A stretch of DNA of 64,000 bases from Bacteroides pyogenes_A (GTDB taxonomy: Bacteria > Bacteroidota > Bacteroidia > Bacteroidales > Bacteroidaceae): assembly GCF_048595595.1 (NCBI RefSeq), contig NZ_CP184347.1. One strand, given 5' to 3'. This document shows, one piece after another, positions 1 through 8,500 of this stretch. Each line of letters begins with the position of its first letter. Position 1 is the stretch's first letter. The notes under the pieces are model-generated. The model was not told the DNA's origin. It ran no database searches and saw nothing but the letters and a program-made list of their open reading frames with translations. A program made the position numbers and the translations under genes.

Positions 1-508
1 TACGAGCCGACAAATATACGTTTTTATTTGCTTCCGGTAAAATCATAAGTAGCTTTTTATCAGAAACTTTAAGATTTTTTGTCATAGCAATGAAATCTTT
101 TGTCTTGGGAGCCTCAAAAGTGAAGTCTTCCAGAACAACGATTGCATTGTTTTGAGCTTTGTAAGACAAAGCCGACTTACGAGCCAATGCCTTTACTTTC
201 TTATTCAATTTGAAGTAGTAATCTCTTGGCTTCGGACCGAAAACACGTCCACCACCAACGAGTACGGGCGAATTCATATCACCACGGCGTGCTCCGCCGC
301 CGCCTTTCTGACGACCGATCTTACGGGTAGAACCTGTGATTTCGCTTCTTTCTTTTGATTTATGAGTGCCCTGACGCTGATTGGCCATAAACTGCTTCAC
401 ATCCAAATAGATAGCATGGTCGTTGGGCTCAATTCCGAAGATAGATTCGTTTAACGTAACCTTTCTCCCGGTGTCTTCACCTTTAATGTTATATACGTTA
501 ACTTCCAT
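1..508 (-). CDS. rplD: 50S ribosomal protein L4 (uL4), 3' end cut by window edge
   Basis: Ribosomal protein L4 of the large subunit, which binds 23S rRNA and lines the exit tunnel. The reading frame starts MEVNVYNIKGEDTGRK, contains the family loop RKIGRQKGGGGARRGD, and stays open to base 1, so about 169 residues are visible of roughly 208 expected. Its ATG (506-508) shares one base with the rplC stop codon (TAATG), which implies translational coupling. It is the last visible gene of the rpsL-rpsG-fusA-rpsJ-rplC-rplD run. In E. coli L4 also represses its own S10 operon; nothing here shows whether that is so in this organism. Confidence 0.97.
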   Translation of the reverse strand, partial: MEVNVYNIKGEDTGRKVTLNESIFGIEPNDHAIYLDVKQFMANQRQGTHKSKERSEITGSTRKIGRQKGGGGARRGDMNSPVLVGGGRVFGPKPRDYYFKLNKKVKALARKSALSYKAQNNAIVVLEDFTFEAPKTKDFIAMTKNLKVSDKKLLMILPEANKNVYLSAR

Positions 509-1125
509 TATTTCTCAATTATTACGATTGAACCTTTGCAACCAGGGATAGAACCTTTAATCAAAAGAAGGTTGTGCTCCGCGATTACTTTTAATACCTG
601 TAAGTTTTGAATAGTGACTCTGTCACCTCCAAGCCGTCCACCCATACGCATTCCTTTGAATACTTTAGCAGGATAAGAACATGCACCGATAGAACCCGGC
701 TTACGAGCACGATTGTGCTGACCGTGCGTAGACTGACCTACACCGCCAAATCCGTGTCTTTTAACTACACCTTGGAAACCTTTACCTTTCGAAGTTCCAA
801 CCACATCGACAAAGCTCGTGTCGTTGAACAGCTCTACGGTAACAGTATCACCCAGATTCAACTCTGTTTCAAACTCTTTGAACTCAGCCAAGTGTCTCTT
901 TGGAGTTACTCCGGCTTTTTTGAAGTGGCCCAACAGCGGTTTCGTCGTATGTTTCTCTTTTTTGTCCTGGAAACCCAACTGAACAGCTGCATAGCCATCT
1001 TTCTCTACGGTCTTAACCTGAGTAACAACACAAGGACCTGCTTCGATAACAGTGCATGGTACATTCTTACCATCGGCACTGAAAACGGATGTCATTCCGA
1101 TTTTTTTCCCTAATAATCCTGGCAT
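508..1125 (-). CDS. rplC: 50S ribosomal protein L3 (uL3)
   Basis: Ribosomal protein L3, an early 23S rRNA-binding assembly protein near the peptidyl transferase centre. The 205-residue product has the expected length, starts MPGLLGKKIGMTSVF and carries the central signature GGVGQSTHGQHNRARKPGSIG. It lies 18 bases after rpsJ and overlaps the rplD start by one base, so the three are surely co-transcribed. No SD sequence precedes the ATG, as is usual in this phylum. Confidence 0.98.
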   Translation of the reverse strand: MPGLLGKKIGMTSVFSADGKNVPCTVIEAGPCVVTQVKTVEKDGYAAVQLGFQDKKEKHTTKPLLGHFKKAGVTPKRHLAEFKEFETELNLGDTVTVELFNDTSFVDVVGTSKGKGFQGVVKRHGFGGVGQSTHGQHNRARKPGSIGACSYPAKVFKGMRMGGRLGGDRVTIQNLQVLKVIAEHNLLLIKGSIPGCKGSIVIIEK

Positions 1126-1143
1126 TTCACTAATTTTTAATTA

Positions 1144-1449
1144 TCAAACTTTAATTTCTACTTCTACACCACTCGGCAACTCCAGCTTCATCAGAGCATC
1201 GACAGTTTTAGCGGTTGAGCTGTAAATATCGATCAATCTCTTGTAAGAAGAGAGTTCAAACTGTTCGCGCGACTTTTTGTTAACGAAAGTCGAACGGTTC
1301 ACGGTAAAGATACGTTTGTGCGTAGGCAGAGGAATAGGACCGCTGACAATGGCACCTGTAGCCTTTACAGTTCTTACAATCTTCTCAGCCGACTTATCAA
1401 CCAAGTTGTGGTCGTAAGATTTCAATTTAATTCTGATTTTCTGACTCAT
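1144..1449 (-). CDS. rpsJ: 30S ribosomal protein S10 (uS10 / NusE)
   Basis: Ribosomal protein S10. It sits in the 30S head and, as NusE, also takes part in transcription antitermination with NusB and NusG. The 101-residue product begins MSQKIRIKLKSYDHNLVDK and contains the loop GPIPLPTHKRIFTVNRS, both diagnostic. It is the first gene after fusA, across a 79-base spacer that holds a 14-bp hairpin. It opens the S10-type part of the cluster (rpsJ-rplC-rplD). Confidence 0.98.
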   Translation of the reverse strand: MSQKIRIKLKSYDHNLVDKSAEKIVRTVKATGAIVSGPIPLPTHKRIFTVNRSTFVNKKSREQFELSSYKRLIDIYSSTAKTVDALMKLELPSGVEVEIKV

Positions 1450-1482
1450 TACAATTTTAAATTAAGTATTTATAAATGATAT

Positions 1483-1522
1483 AAAGCGGCAGGCTAAGAG
1501 TCATTCGCTAGCCTGCTGCTTT
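1483..1522 (-). promoter_or_regulatory. Hairpin in the fusA-rpsJ spacer
   Basis: A 14-bp inverted repeat: 1483-1496 (AAAGCGGCAGGCTA) pairs with 1509-1522 around a 12-base loop, with one non-Watson-Crick pair. On the transcribed minus strand no U-run follows, so it does not look like a simple terminator. On the plus strand a run of T follows, but no plus-strand gene ends here. It could be an RNA processing or stabilising element, or a leader structure that separates translation of the str-type and S10-type genes. The structure is seen; the function is inferred. Confidence 0.55.
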
Positions 1523-1528
1523 GTTTTT

Positions 1529-3646
1529 TTAAAGTAAATCCGCACGCCCTTTCACTTCATCCAGTACTGCCTTAGCAATAGAGGTAGACACTTGGGCATG
1601 GTGAGAGTAAGTCATTGAAGAAGTTGCACGACCGGAAGTAATCGTACGCAGTGCTGTTACGTAACCAAACATCTCGGCCAGCGGAACCAATGCTTTCACG
1701 ATACGGGCACCCGAACGGCTCGATTCCATGCCTTCTACCTGGCCGCGGCGTTTGTTCAGGTCACCGATTACGTCACCCATATTCTCTTCCGGAGTAACAA
1801 CCTCCAGTTTCATAATAGGCTCCATCAATACAGGACCTGCCTTGGCGCAAGCATTCTTGTAAGCTTGGATAGCACAAATTTCAAACGACAACTGGTCCGA
1901 GTCAACCGGGTGGAATGAACCATCGACCAACGTCACCTTCAGCGAATCTAAAGGATATCCGGCCAACACACCGTTCTTCATTGCTGTAGCAAAACCTTTC
2001 TGAACAGAAGGGATAAACTCTTTGGGAATGTTACCGCCTTTCACTTCATCTACAAACTGCAGGCCGCCCAGAGTAAAGTCTTCGTCAACAGGACCGATGT
2101 TCACAATGATATCGGCAAACTTACCGCGTCCACCAGACTGTTTCTTGTACACTTCGCGCAAGTTAACGGTCTTCGTGATTGCTTCTTTGTAATTTACCTG
2201 AGGTTTACCTTGATTACATTCAACCTTGAACTCACGTTTCAGACGGTCGATAATGATATCCAAGTGAAGCTCACCCATACCAGAGATGATAGTCTGTCCG
2301 GTTTGTTCGTCACTTCTTACGGTAAATGTCGGATCTTCCTCTGCCAATTTCGCCAAACCGTTAGAAAGCTTATCCATATCTTTTTGAGTTTTCGGCTCGA
2401 CGGCGATACCGATAACCGGTTCGGGGAAGTCCATTGATTCCAGTACAATCGGAGCCGACTCGTCACATAATGTATCCCCTGTGCGTATATCTTTAAAGCC
2501 TACGCCTGCACCAATATCACCTGCACCGATTACTTCAACCGGATTCTGCTTGTTTGAGTGCATCTGGAACAAACGGGAAACACGTTCTTTTTTACCTGAG
2601 CGAGAGTTATAAACATAAGAGCCTGCTTCTACTTTACCAGAATATACACGGAAAAAAGTCAAGCGACCTACATACGGGTCGGTAGCAATCTTAAATGCCA
2701 AAGCGGAAGTTTTTTCTTCGTCACTCGGCTTGCGGTCTTCTTCAGCTCCCGTATCCGGATTTGTACCGACTACATTCTCTGTATCCAACGGAGAAGGCAA
2801 GAAAGCGCAAACATAATCGAGCAATGTCTGAACACCTTTGTTTTTGAAAGAAGAGCCACAAAGCATCGGGACAACAGCCATCTGAACGGTTGCATTCCGG
2901 AGTGCTCTCAACACTTCTTCTTCCGTAATAGTAGAAGGATCGTCGAAATATTTCTCCATCAAAGCATCGTCGAACTCGGCTACTTTTTCAAGCATTTTAT
3001 CTCTCCATTCATTGGCTTCATCAACGAGGTCGGCGGGAACTTCTTCTACAGAATAATCGGCCCCCATAGTTTCATCGTGCCAATAGATAGCTTTCATCTT
3101 GATCAGATCAACCAATCCCTTGAAGTTTTCTTCGGCTCCGATAGGCACGACAATAGGACAAGGGTTAGCCCCCAAAATTTCTTTCATCTGGCGAACAACT
3201 TCGAAGAAATCAGCGCCCGAACGGTCCATTTTGTTTACGTATGCGATACGGGGAACATTATATTTGTCAGCCTGACGCCATACTGTTTCCGATTGAGGCT
3301 CCACACCGCCCACAGCGCAGTAAGTAGCTACAGCACCATCAAGCACGCGCAAAGAGCGCTCCACCTCAGCAGTAAAGTCAACGTGTCCCGGGGTGTCGAT
3401 CAAATTGATCTTATAAGTATTGCCTGCATATTTCCAACGGGTAGTCGTAGCAGCAGATGTAATAGTGATACCACGTTCCTGCTCCTGAGCCATCCAGTCC
3501 ATAGTAGCCGTACCATCATGTGTTTCACCGATCTTATGAGTCAAACCGGTATAGAAAAGGATACGTTCGGAAGTTGTGGTTTTCCCGGCATCAATGTGAG
3601 CCATGATACCGATATTACGAGTCAATAATAAATCTTGCTTTGCCAT
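1529..3646 (-). CDS. fusA: Translation elongation factor G
   Basis: GTPase that drives ribosomal translocation and, with RRF, ribosome recycling. The 705-residue product has the P-loop AHIDAGKTTT near residue 17, the switch region GITITSAATT, the DTPGH motif and NKMD, followed by the EF-G domains II-V. It ends in a normal domain V/C-terminal helix. The start MAKQDLLLTRNIGIMAHID is typical for Bacteroidota. It sits 45 bases after rpsG in the classical rpsL-rpsG-fusA order; tuf is not the next gene but lies about 14 kb upstream. It would be the target of fusidic acid. Confidence 0.98.
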   Translation of the reverse strand: MAKQDLLLTRNIGIMAHIDAGKTTTSERILFYTGLTHKIGETHDGTATMDWMAQEQERGITITSAATTTRWKYAGNTYKINLIDTPGHVDFTAEVERSLRVLDGAVATYCAVGGVEPQSETVWRQADKYNVPRIAYVNKMDRSGADFFEVVRQMKEILGANPCPIVVPIGAEENFKGLVDLIKMKAIYWHDETMGADYSVEEVPADLVDEANEWRDKMLEKVAEFDDALMEKYFDDPSTITEEEVLRALRNATVQMAVVPMLCGSSFKNKGVQTLLDYVCAFLPSPLDTENVVGTNPDTGAEEDRKPSDEEKTSALAFKIATDPYVGRLTFFRVYSGKVEAGSYVYNSRSGKKERVSRLFQMHSNKQNPVEVIGAGDIGAGVGFKDIRTGDTLCDESAPIVLESMDFPEPVIGIAVEPKTQKDMDKLSNGLAKLAEEDPTFTVRSDEQTGQTIISGMGELHLDIIIDRLKREFKVECNQGKPQVNYKEAITKTVNLREVYKKQSGGRGKFADIIVNIGPVDEDFTLGGLQFVDEVKGGNIPKEFIPSVQKGFATAMKNGVLAGYPLDSLKVTLVDGSFHPVDSDQLSFEICAIQAYKNACAKAGPVLMEPIMKLEVVTPEENMGDVIGDLNKRRGQVEGMESSRSGARIVKALVPLAEMFGYVTALRTITSGRATSSMTYSHHAQVSTSIAKAVLDEVKGRADLL

Positions 3647-3691
3647 TTTATTCTTTCTACTTTAAGTTTATTTATTCGTATTCTTATAGCA

Positions 3692-4168
3692 TTAGAATCT
3701 AAAATGAGCAAATGCGCGGTTAGCTTCGGCCATTCTGTGCATATCTTCTTTACGTTTGAACGCACCGCCCTGTTCGTTAAAGGCATCCATGATTTCAGCT
3801 GCCAACTTGTCTGCCATTGATTTTCCACCTCTCTTGCGAGCAAACAGAATCAGATTCTTCATAGAAATCGATTCTTTGCGGTCGGGGCGGATTTCTGTAG
3901 GTACTTGGAAAGTTGCACCACCTACGCGACGAGATTTTACTTCTACTTGAGGAGTTACATTGTCCAACGCTTTTTTCCAGATTTCAAGGGCAGTTTTTTC
4001 TTCGTTAGGAAGTTTTGCCTTCACTGTTTCTAAAGCGGCATAAAAGATTTCATAAGAAGTGTTCTTTTTGCCATCATACATTAAATGGTTTACGAACTTG
4101 GAAACCTTTTGGTCATTAAACACGGGATCCGGAAGGATGACGCGTTTCTTTGGTTTAGCTTTTCTCAT
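3692..4168 (-). CDS. rpsG: 30S ribosomal protein S7 (uS7)
   Basis: Primary 16S rRNA-binding protein that nucleates assembly of the 30S head. From ATG at 4168 the product is 158 residues, starts [17 protein letters not shown] and ends [13 protein letters not shown], matching the family. An in-frame TTG at 4222 would add 18 basic residues ([11 protein letters not shown]...) and is preceded by GGAGG at ideal spacing. I prefer the ATG because the family normally starts there, but the alternative is noted. The 144-base gap to rpsL is long for this cluster and is where S7 binds its own mRNA in E. coli. Confidence 0.96.
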
Positions 4169-4227
4169 TTGTCTGAAAAATAATGTTTTTGTTCTTGGTT
4201 GTCTACCTCTTGACTTCTTCAACTCTC

Positions 4228-4232
4228 CCTCC
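4228..4232 (-). promoter_or_regulatory. Shine-Dalgarno-like GGAGG before an in-frame TTG of rpsG
   Basis: On the minus strand GGAGG (4232-4228) is followed five bases later by TTG (4222-4220), which is in frame with rpsG and would give an 18-residue basic extension. SD sequences are rare in this phylum, so its position inside the long rpsL-rpsG spacer stands out. It could be a real alternative start, a decoy ribosome site or chance. Confidence 0.35.
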
Positions 4233-4312
4233 GGAAAATTTACTCAACCTTTAGCATCTCCAACAAACTAAAACGAAAGTTATTACTTAAAAATTAATTG
4301 GGGTCTTAATCC

Positions 4313-4714
4313 TTATTTTTTCTTTGCCGGTGCTGCTTGTCCCGGTTTCGGACGCTTAGCTCCGTACTTAGAACGTCTTTGAGTACGACCGGCAACACCT
4401 GCTGTATCAAGTGTACCGCGCACGATGTGATAACGTACACCCGGAAGGTCTTTCACACGACCGCCGCGTACCAAAACGATTGAGTGTTCCTGCAAGTTGT
4501 GTCCCTCGCCCGGAATGTATGAGTTCACCTCTTTTTGGTTTGTCAAACGCACACGAGCTACTTTACGCATCGCAGAATTCGGCTTTTTAGGAGTAGTAGT
4601 ATATACTCTCACACAAACGCCACGTCTTTGAGGACATGAGTCTAAGGCCGGAGATTTGCTTTTCTCCACCAACACTTCGCGTCCTTTTCTTACTAATTGC
4701 TGAATTGTAGGCAT
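4313..4714 (-). CDS. rpsL: 30S ribosomal protein S12 (uS12)
   Basis: Decoding-centre protein that controls accuracy. The 133-residue product carries TTTPKKPNSAMRKVARVRL and GGRVKDLPGVRYHIVRG. The two lysines equivalent to E. coli K42 and K87, whose mutation gives streptomycin resistance, are both the wild-type residue. The C-terminus is a lysine-rich tail (AAPAKKK). It is the first gene of the str-type cluster, with a promoter match about 60-90 bases upstream and no SD. Confidence 0.98.
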   Translation of the reverse strand: MPTIQQLVRKGREVLVEKSKSPALDSCPQRRGVCVRVYTTTPKKPNSAMRKVARVRLTNQKEVNSYIPGEGHNLQEHSIVLVRGGRVKDLPGVRYHIVRGTLDTAGVAGRTQRRSKYGAKRPKPGQAAPAKKK

Positions 4715-4776
4715 TTTAATTGTTTTTAAATTTATATTGTTGTTATATTAATTTCGTAACTATACATTTTGGGCTG

Positions 4777-4807
4777 CAAAAATACGAATAAAAATTGGAA
4801 ATTCAAT
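4777..4807 (-). promoter_or_regulatory. Predicted Bacteroides-type promoter of rpsL
   Basis: On the minus strand TATTTTTG (4784-4777) fits the -7 consensus TAnnTTTG. ATTG (4807-4804) lies 19 bases upstream as a 3/4 match to the -33 TTTG. Transcription would start near 4770, leaving a leader of about 55 bases before rpsL. This would let the rpsL-rpsG-fusA-rpsJ cluster be transcribed independently of rpoBC. Confidence 0.6.
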
Positions 4808-4850
4808 GCGCTACAATCTTTTTTTATTTTTTAATACATATAAGATTTTC

Positions 4851-5159
4851 TTACGCTTCACCTCTTATACCCGCCAGCGGGGATAAATTGGAGTCATCCG
4901 GAAGTCGTATCGGTCCGAATGTATGTTCATATTTCGATATATTATCTTCCAAAGCTTGCAATAACCGCTTAGCATGCTCGGGCGCCAAAATCAAGCGGGA
5001 CTGAACATTTGCCTTAGGCATACCGGGCATCACGCGTATAAAATCAAGTATGAACTCTGAACTTGAATGAGAGATGATGGCTAAATTGGAATATGTTCCC
5101 AATGCCACCTCTTCTTTCAACTCAATCTGTAACTGATCATTGTTGTTTTGCTCTTCCAT
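4851..5159 (-). CDS. DUF3467 family protein between rpoC and rpsL
   Basis: Small acidic cytoplasmic protein of 102 residues; I recognise the DUF3467 family, whose function is not established. Visible features are an N-terminal low-complexity segment (MEEQNNNDQLQIELKEEVA), the core YSNLAIISHSSSEFILDFI and PGMPKANVQSRLILAPEHAKRLLQALEDN. No membrane segment or signal peptide is present. It lies between the rpoC terminator and the rpsL promoter. Its place inside the transcription/translation cluster suggests a housekeeping role, but that is inference. Confidence 0.85.
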   Translation of the reverse strand: MEEQNNNDQLQIELKEEVALGTYSNLAIISHSSSEFILDFIRVMPGMPKANVQSRLILAPEHAKRLLQALEDNISKYEHTFGPIRLPDDSNLSPLAGIRGEA

Positions 5160-5523
5160 TTTTTACAGTTTAATTAAAGGTATTCTGCAAAATAACACAA
5201 AATATTTGAGACTACAGCTGTTTGGATACAAAGTAAATGGTGAAAAAGAAAATCTAAAACATAGCGGACTCTTAAAAAAACACGGCGGGCTTTGAAATCA
5301 AACACGCTGATGTTTGGAACCAAAGGCGGCGGGCTTTGAGAAAGCCGTGACGAAGCACTTCTTGGCTTCGAGATTTTGAAAGAAATCGGCACATAGAAGC
5401 TTTTAAAAGAACGCATCAGGCGAATCATCGATATGAATAGTCCTAATAATGCGGTCGGTACAATAAAAAAACAACATGCAGGGTTATTTCTATCCAGATA
5501 ATAGATTTCTTCTCTTTACTTCC
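5160..5523. other. Intergenic stretch between rpoC and the DUF3467 gene
   Basis: About 360 bases without a convincing gene. It holds a two-to-three-unit copy of an AAAGCCCGCCG repeat family (5274-5340, minus-strand sense) and a short GAAGC/GCTTC inverted repeat at 5351-5370. A weak -7-like box (TTATTTTG, minus, 5195-5188) lies just before the DUF3467 gene. A minus-strand frame across the repeat (5174-5428) has no family features and I do not call it. Confidence 0.6.
5274..5340 (-). repeat. Dispersed GC-rich 22-base-period repeat, copy 1
   Basis: On the plus strand CGGCGGGCTTTG occurs at 5283-5294 and again at 5327-5338, 44 bases apart. A degenerate copy (CACGCTGATGTTTG) lies midway near 5302, so the period is about 22. 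The reverse complement (CAAAGCCCGCCG) is the same unit found in a longer array at 50538-50660. It lies in intergenic DNA downstream of the rpoC terminator. Confidence 0.75.
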
Positions 5524-5572
5524 TGAAAAAAAGGCGGAGCAATTGCCTTTATATAAGCAATCGCCCCGCCTT
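5524..5572 (-). terminator. Rho-independent terminator after rpoC
   Basis: A 16-bp stem (5557-5572 with 5531-5546, two G-U pairs on the transcript) and a 10-base loop are followed on the minus strand by a run of about seven U (5532-5526). It begins 21 bases after the rpoC stop codon. This is a clear intrinsic terminator closing the rplK...rpoC transcription unit. Confidence 0.9.
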
Positions 5573-5593
5573 GATGCAGTAAATCGGATTATA

Positions 5594-8500
5594 TTATTCT
5601 ACCTCATTGTAATCAAGTACCGTTTTCTTGTTTGCCAAGATACGGTCGTACTCTTCTTTCGAACCCACAATAATCTTCTCAAACTCACGCAAACCTGTGC
5701 CGGCAGGAATCAAATGGCCACAGATTACATTTTCTTTCATTCCTTCAAGTTTATCAACTTTGCCGTTGATGGCAGCTTCATTCAACACCTTAGTAGTTTC
5801 CTGGAAGGAAGCGGCCGACATAAAGCTTGAAGTCTGCAACGCGGCACGTGTGATACCTTGAAGAATTTGAGTGGAGGTTGCAGCTACGGCATCACGTACT
5901 TCAACAAGACGTAAATCGCGACGCTTCAACATACTGTTCTCATCGCGCAATTTACGGGCAGTAACAATCTGCCCCGGTTGCAGATTCTGAGAATCGCCTG
6001 CGTCTACTACTACTTTCTTCCCCCAGATACGATCGTTCTCTTCCATAAATTCCAACTTGTCCACCACTTGCTGCTCCAAGAAGCGAGTATCACCCGGTTC
6101 TTCGATCTGCACCTTACGCATCATCTGACGGACGATGATCTCGAAGTGTTTGTCGTTAATCTTCACACCCTGCAAACGGTACACATCCTGAACCTCGTTC
6201 ACAATGTATTCCTGTACGGCAGTAGGACCCTTGATAGCCAGAATGTCGGCAGGAGTAATAGCTCCATCAGACAACGGAGTGCCGGCGCGAACATAATCGT
6301 TTTCTTGCACCAGAATCTGCTTAGACAATGCTACAAGGTACTTCTTCACTTCACCGGTTTTCGATGTAACAACGATTTCGCGATTACCACGTTTTATTTT
6401 CCCCATTGTCACCTCGCCGTCGATCTCGGAAACGATAGCAGGATTGGACGGATTACGCGCCTCGAACAGCTCGGTCACACGTGGAAGACCACCGGTAATG
6501 TCACCGGCCTTACCTACGGCACGCGGAATTTTCACAATTACTTCACCGGCTTTCACTTTCTGACCGTTTTCCACAATCACGTGACCACCTACTGGTAAGT
6601 TATAGGTACGAATCAGCTCTCCGTCTTCCGTCAAGATATGAGCCGAAGGCATCTTGGCTTTATCTTTCGACTCAATGATAATAATCTCGCGAAGACCGGT
6701 AGCTTCATCCGATTCAACCTTATAAGTAACATTTTCAATAACGCCTTCGAACTCGATTCTACCGGTAGCCTCCGTTATAATTACAGCATTAAACGGGTCC
6801 CACTTGGCGATAAGTTTGCCTTTCTCTACCAGAGCTCCATCGCTTACGTATAACGTCGAACCATAAGGAACGTTGTGGGTAGAAAGAACAATACCGGTAT
6901 TTACATCTACCGAACGAACTTCGGCCAAACGGCCTACTACGACTTTTGCAGCTTCACCCATTTCATCGACAATATCGACGGTGCGCAACTCTTCGAATTC
7001 CAAGCGTGCATCATTCTTTGCCACGATACTTGCGTTGGCCGCAATGTTAGCCGCCGTACCACCGGCATGGAAAGTACGGAGTGTCAACTGTGTACCCGGT
7101 TCGCCGATAGATTGTGCTGCAATCACCCCTACGGCCTCTCCTTTTTGTACCATCCGGCTTGTAGCCAGATTACGTCCGTAGCATTTTGCACAAACACCTC
7201 TCTTCGCTTCGCAAGTCAATACCGAACGAATTTCAACACTTTCAATCGGTGAGAGCTGAATCTTCTTGGCAACCTCTTCCGTAATCTCTTCACCGCCTGC
7301 AACGATCAGCTCTCCTGTAGTAGGATGAATAATGTCATGAACGGAAACACGTCCCAAGATACGTTCATATAGGGTAGCAATCACTTCATCGTTGCTCTTG
7401 AGGTCTGTGCAAACCAATCCGCGCAGTGTTCCGCAATCTTCTTCCGTAATAATCACATCGTGAGAAACATCGACCAGACGGCGAGTCAAATATCCGGCAT
7501 CGGCAGTCTTCAACGCTGTATCGGCCAAACCTTTACGGGCACCGTGGGTGGAAATAAAATATTCCAATACCGAAAGGCCTTCTTTAAAGTTCGACAAAAT
7601 GGGATTTTCAATAATCTGACCGCCTTCTGCACCTGCTTTCTGCGGCTTCGCCATCAAACCACGCATACCCGACAACTGACGAATCTGCTCCTTAGAACCA
7701 CGCGCACCGGAGTCAAGCATCATATATACGGAATTGAATCCTTGGTCGTCCGAAGAAATAGTCCTCATTAATATATTGGACAACTCAGCATTTACGTGCG
7801 TCCAGATATCAATCACCTGATTATAACGTTCGTTATTTGTGATGAAACCCATGTTATAGTTATTCACCACTTGCTCTACTTCGTCATAACCTTTTTGCAC
7901 CAATGCCTCTTTCTCTTCAGGGATAATAATATCTCCCAAGTTGAACGAAAGACCACCTTTGAATGCCATGTGATATCCCAGATTCTTGATTCCGTCGAGG
8001 AACTCGGCAGCTTTGGAAACACCGCATACCTTAATTACGTTGCTAATGATGTCGCGCAAAGATTTCTTCGAAATAATCTCGTTGATATATCCTGCTTCAG
8101 GGGGAACAATCTCGTTCACAATCACGCGCCCTACAGAGGTTTCACGCATTACATCCACAATATTGCCATTTTCGTCGATGTCTTTTACAACGACTTTAAC
8201 GGGCGCATGAATATCCACCTTCCCTTCATTATATGCAATCAATGCTTCTTCAGGACCATAGAACGTTAAACCTTCGCCTTTCGCTCCGGCGCGCAACTTG
8301 GTGATATAATACAAACCAAGTACCATATCCTGTGCAGGCACTGTAATCGGCGCTCCATTGGCAGGGTTCAGGATATTATGAGATTGCAGCATCAGCATCT
8401 GCGCTTCCAAAATAGCTTCATTGCTCAACGGCAGGTGAACCGCCATCTGGTCGCCGTCAAAGTCGGCATTAAATGCCGTACATGCCAATGGATGCAACTG

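Noticed and set aside
5174..5428. An 84-codon minus-strand frame through the repeat after rpoC
   Set aside because: The frame is created by the repeat and adjacent AT-rich sequence, with no domain or start signal.
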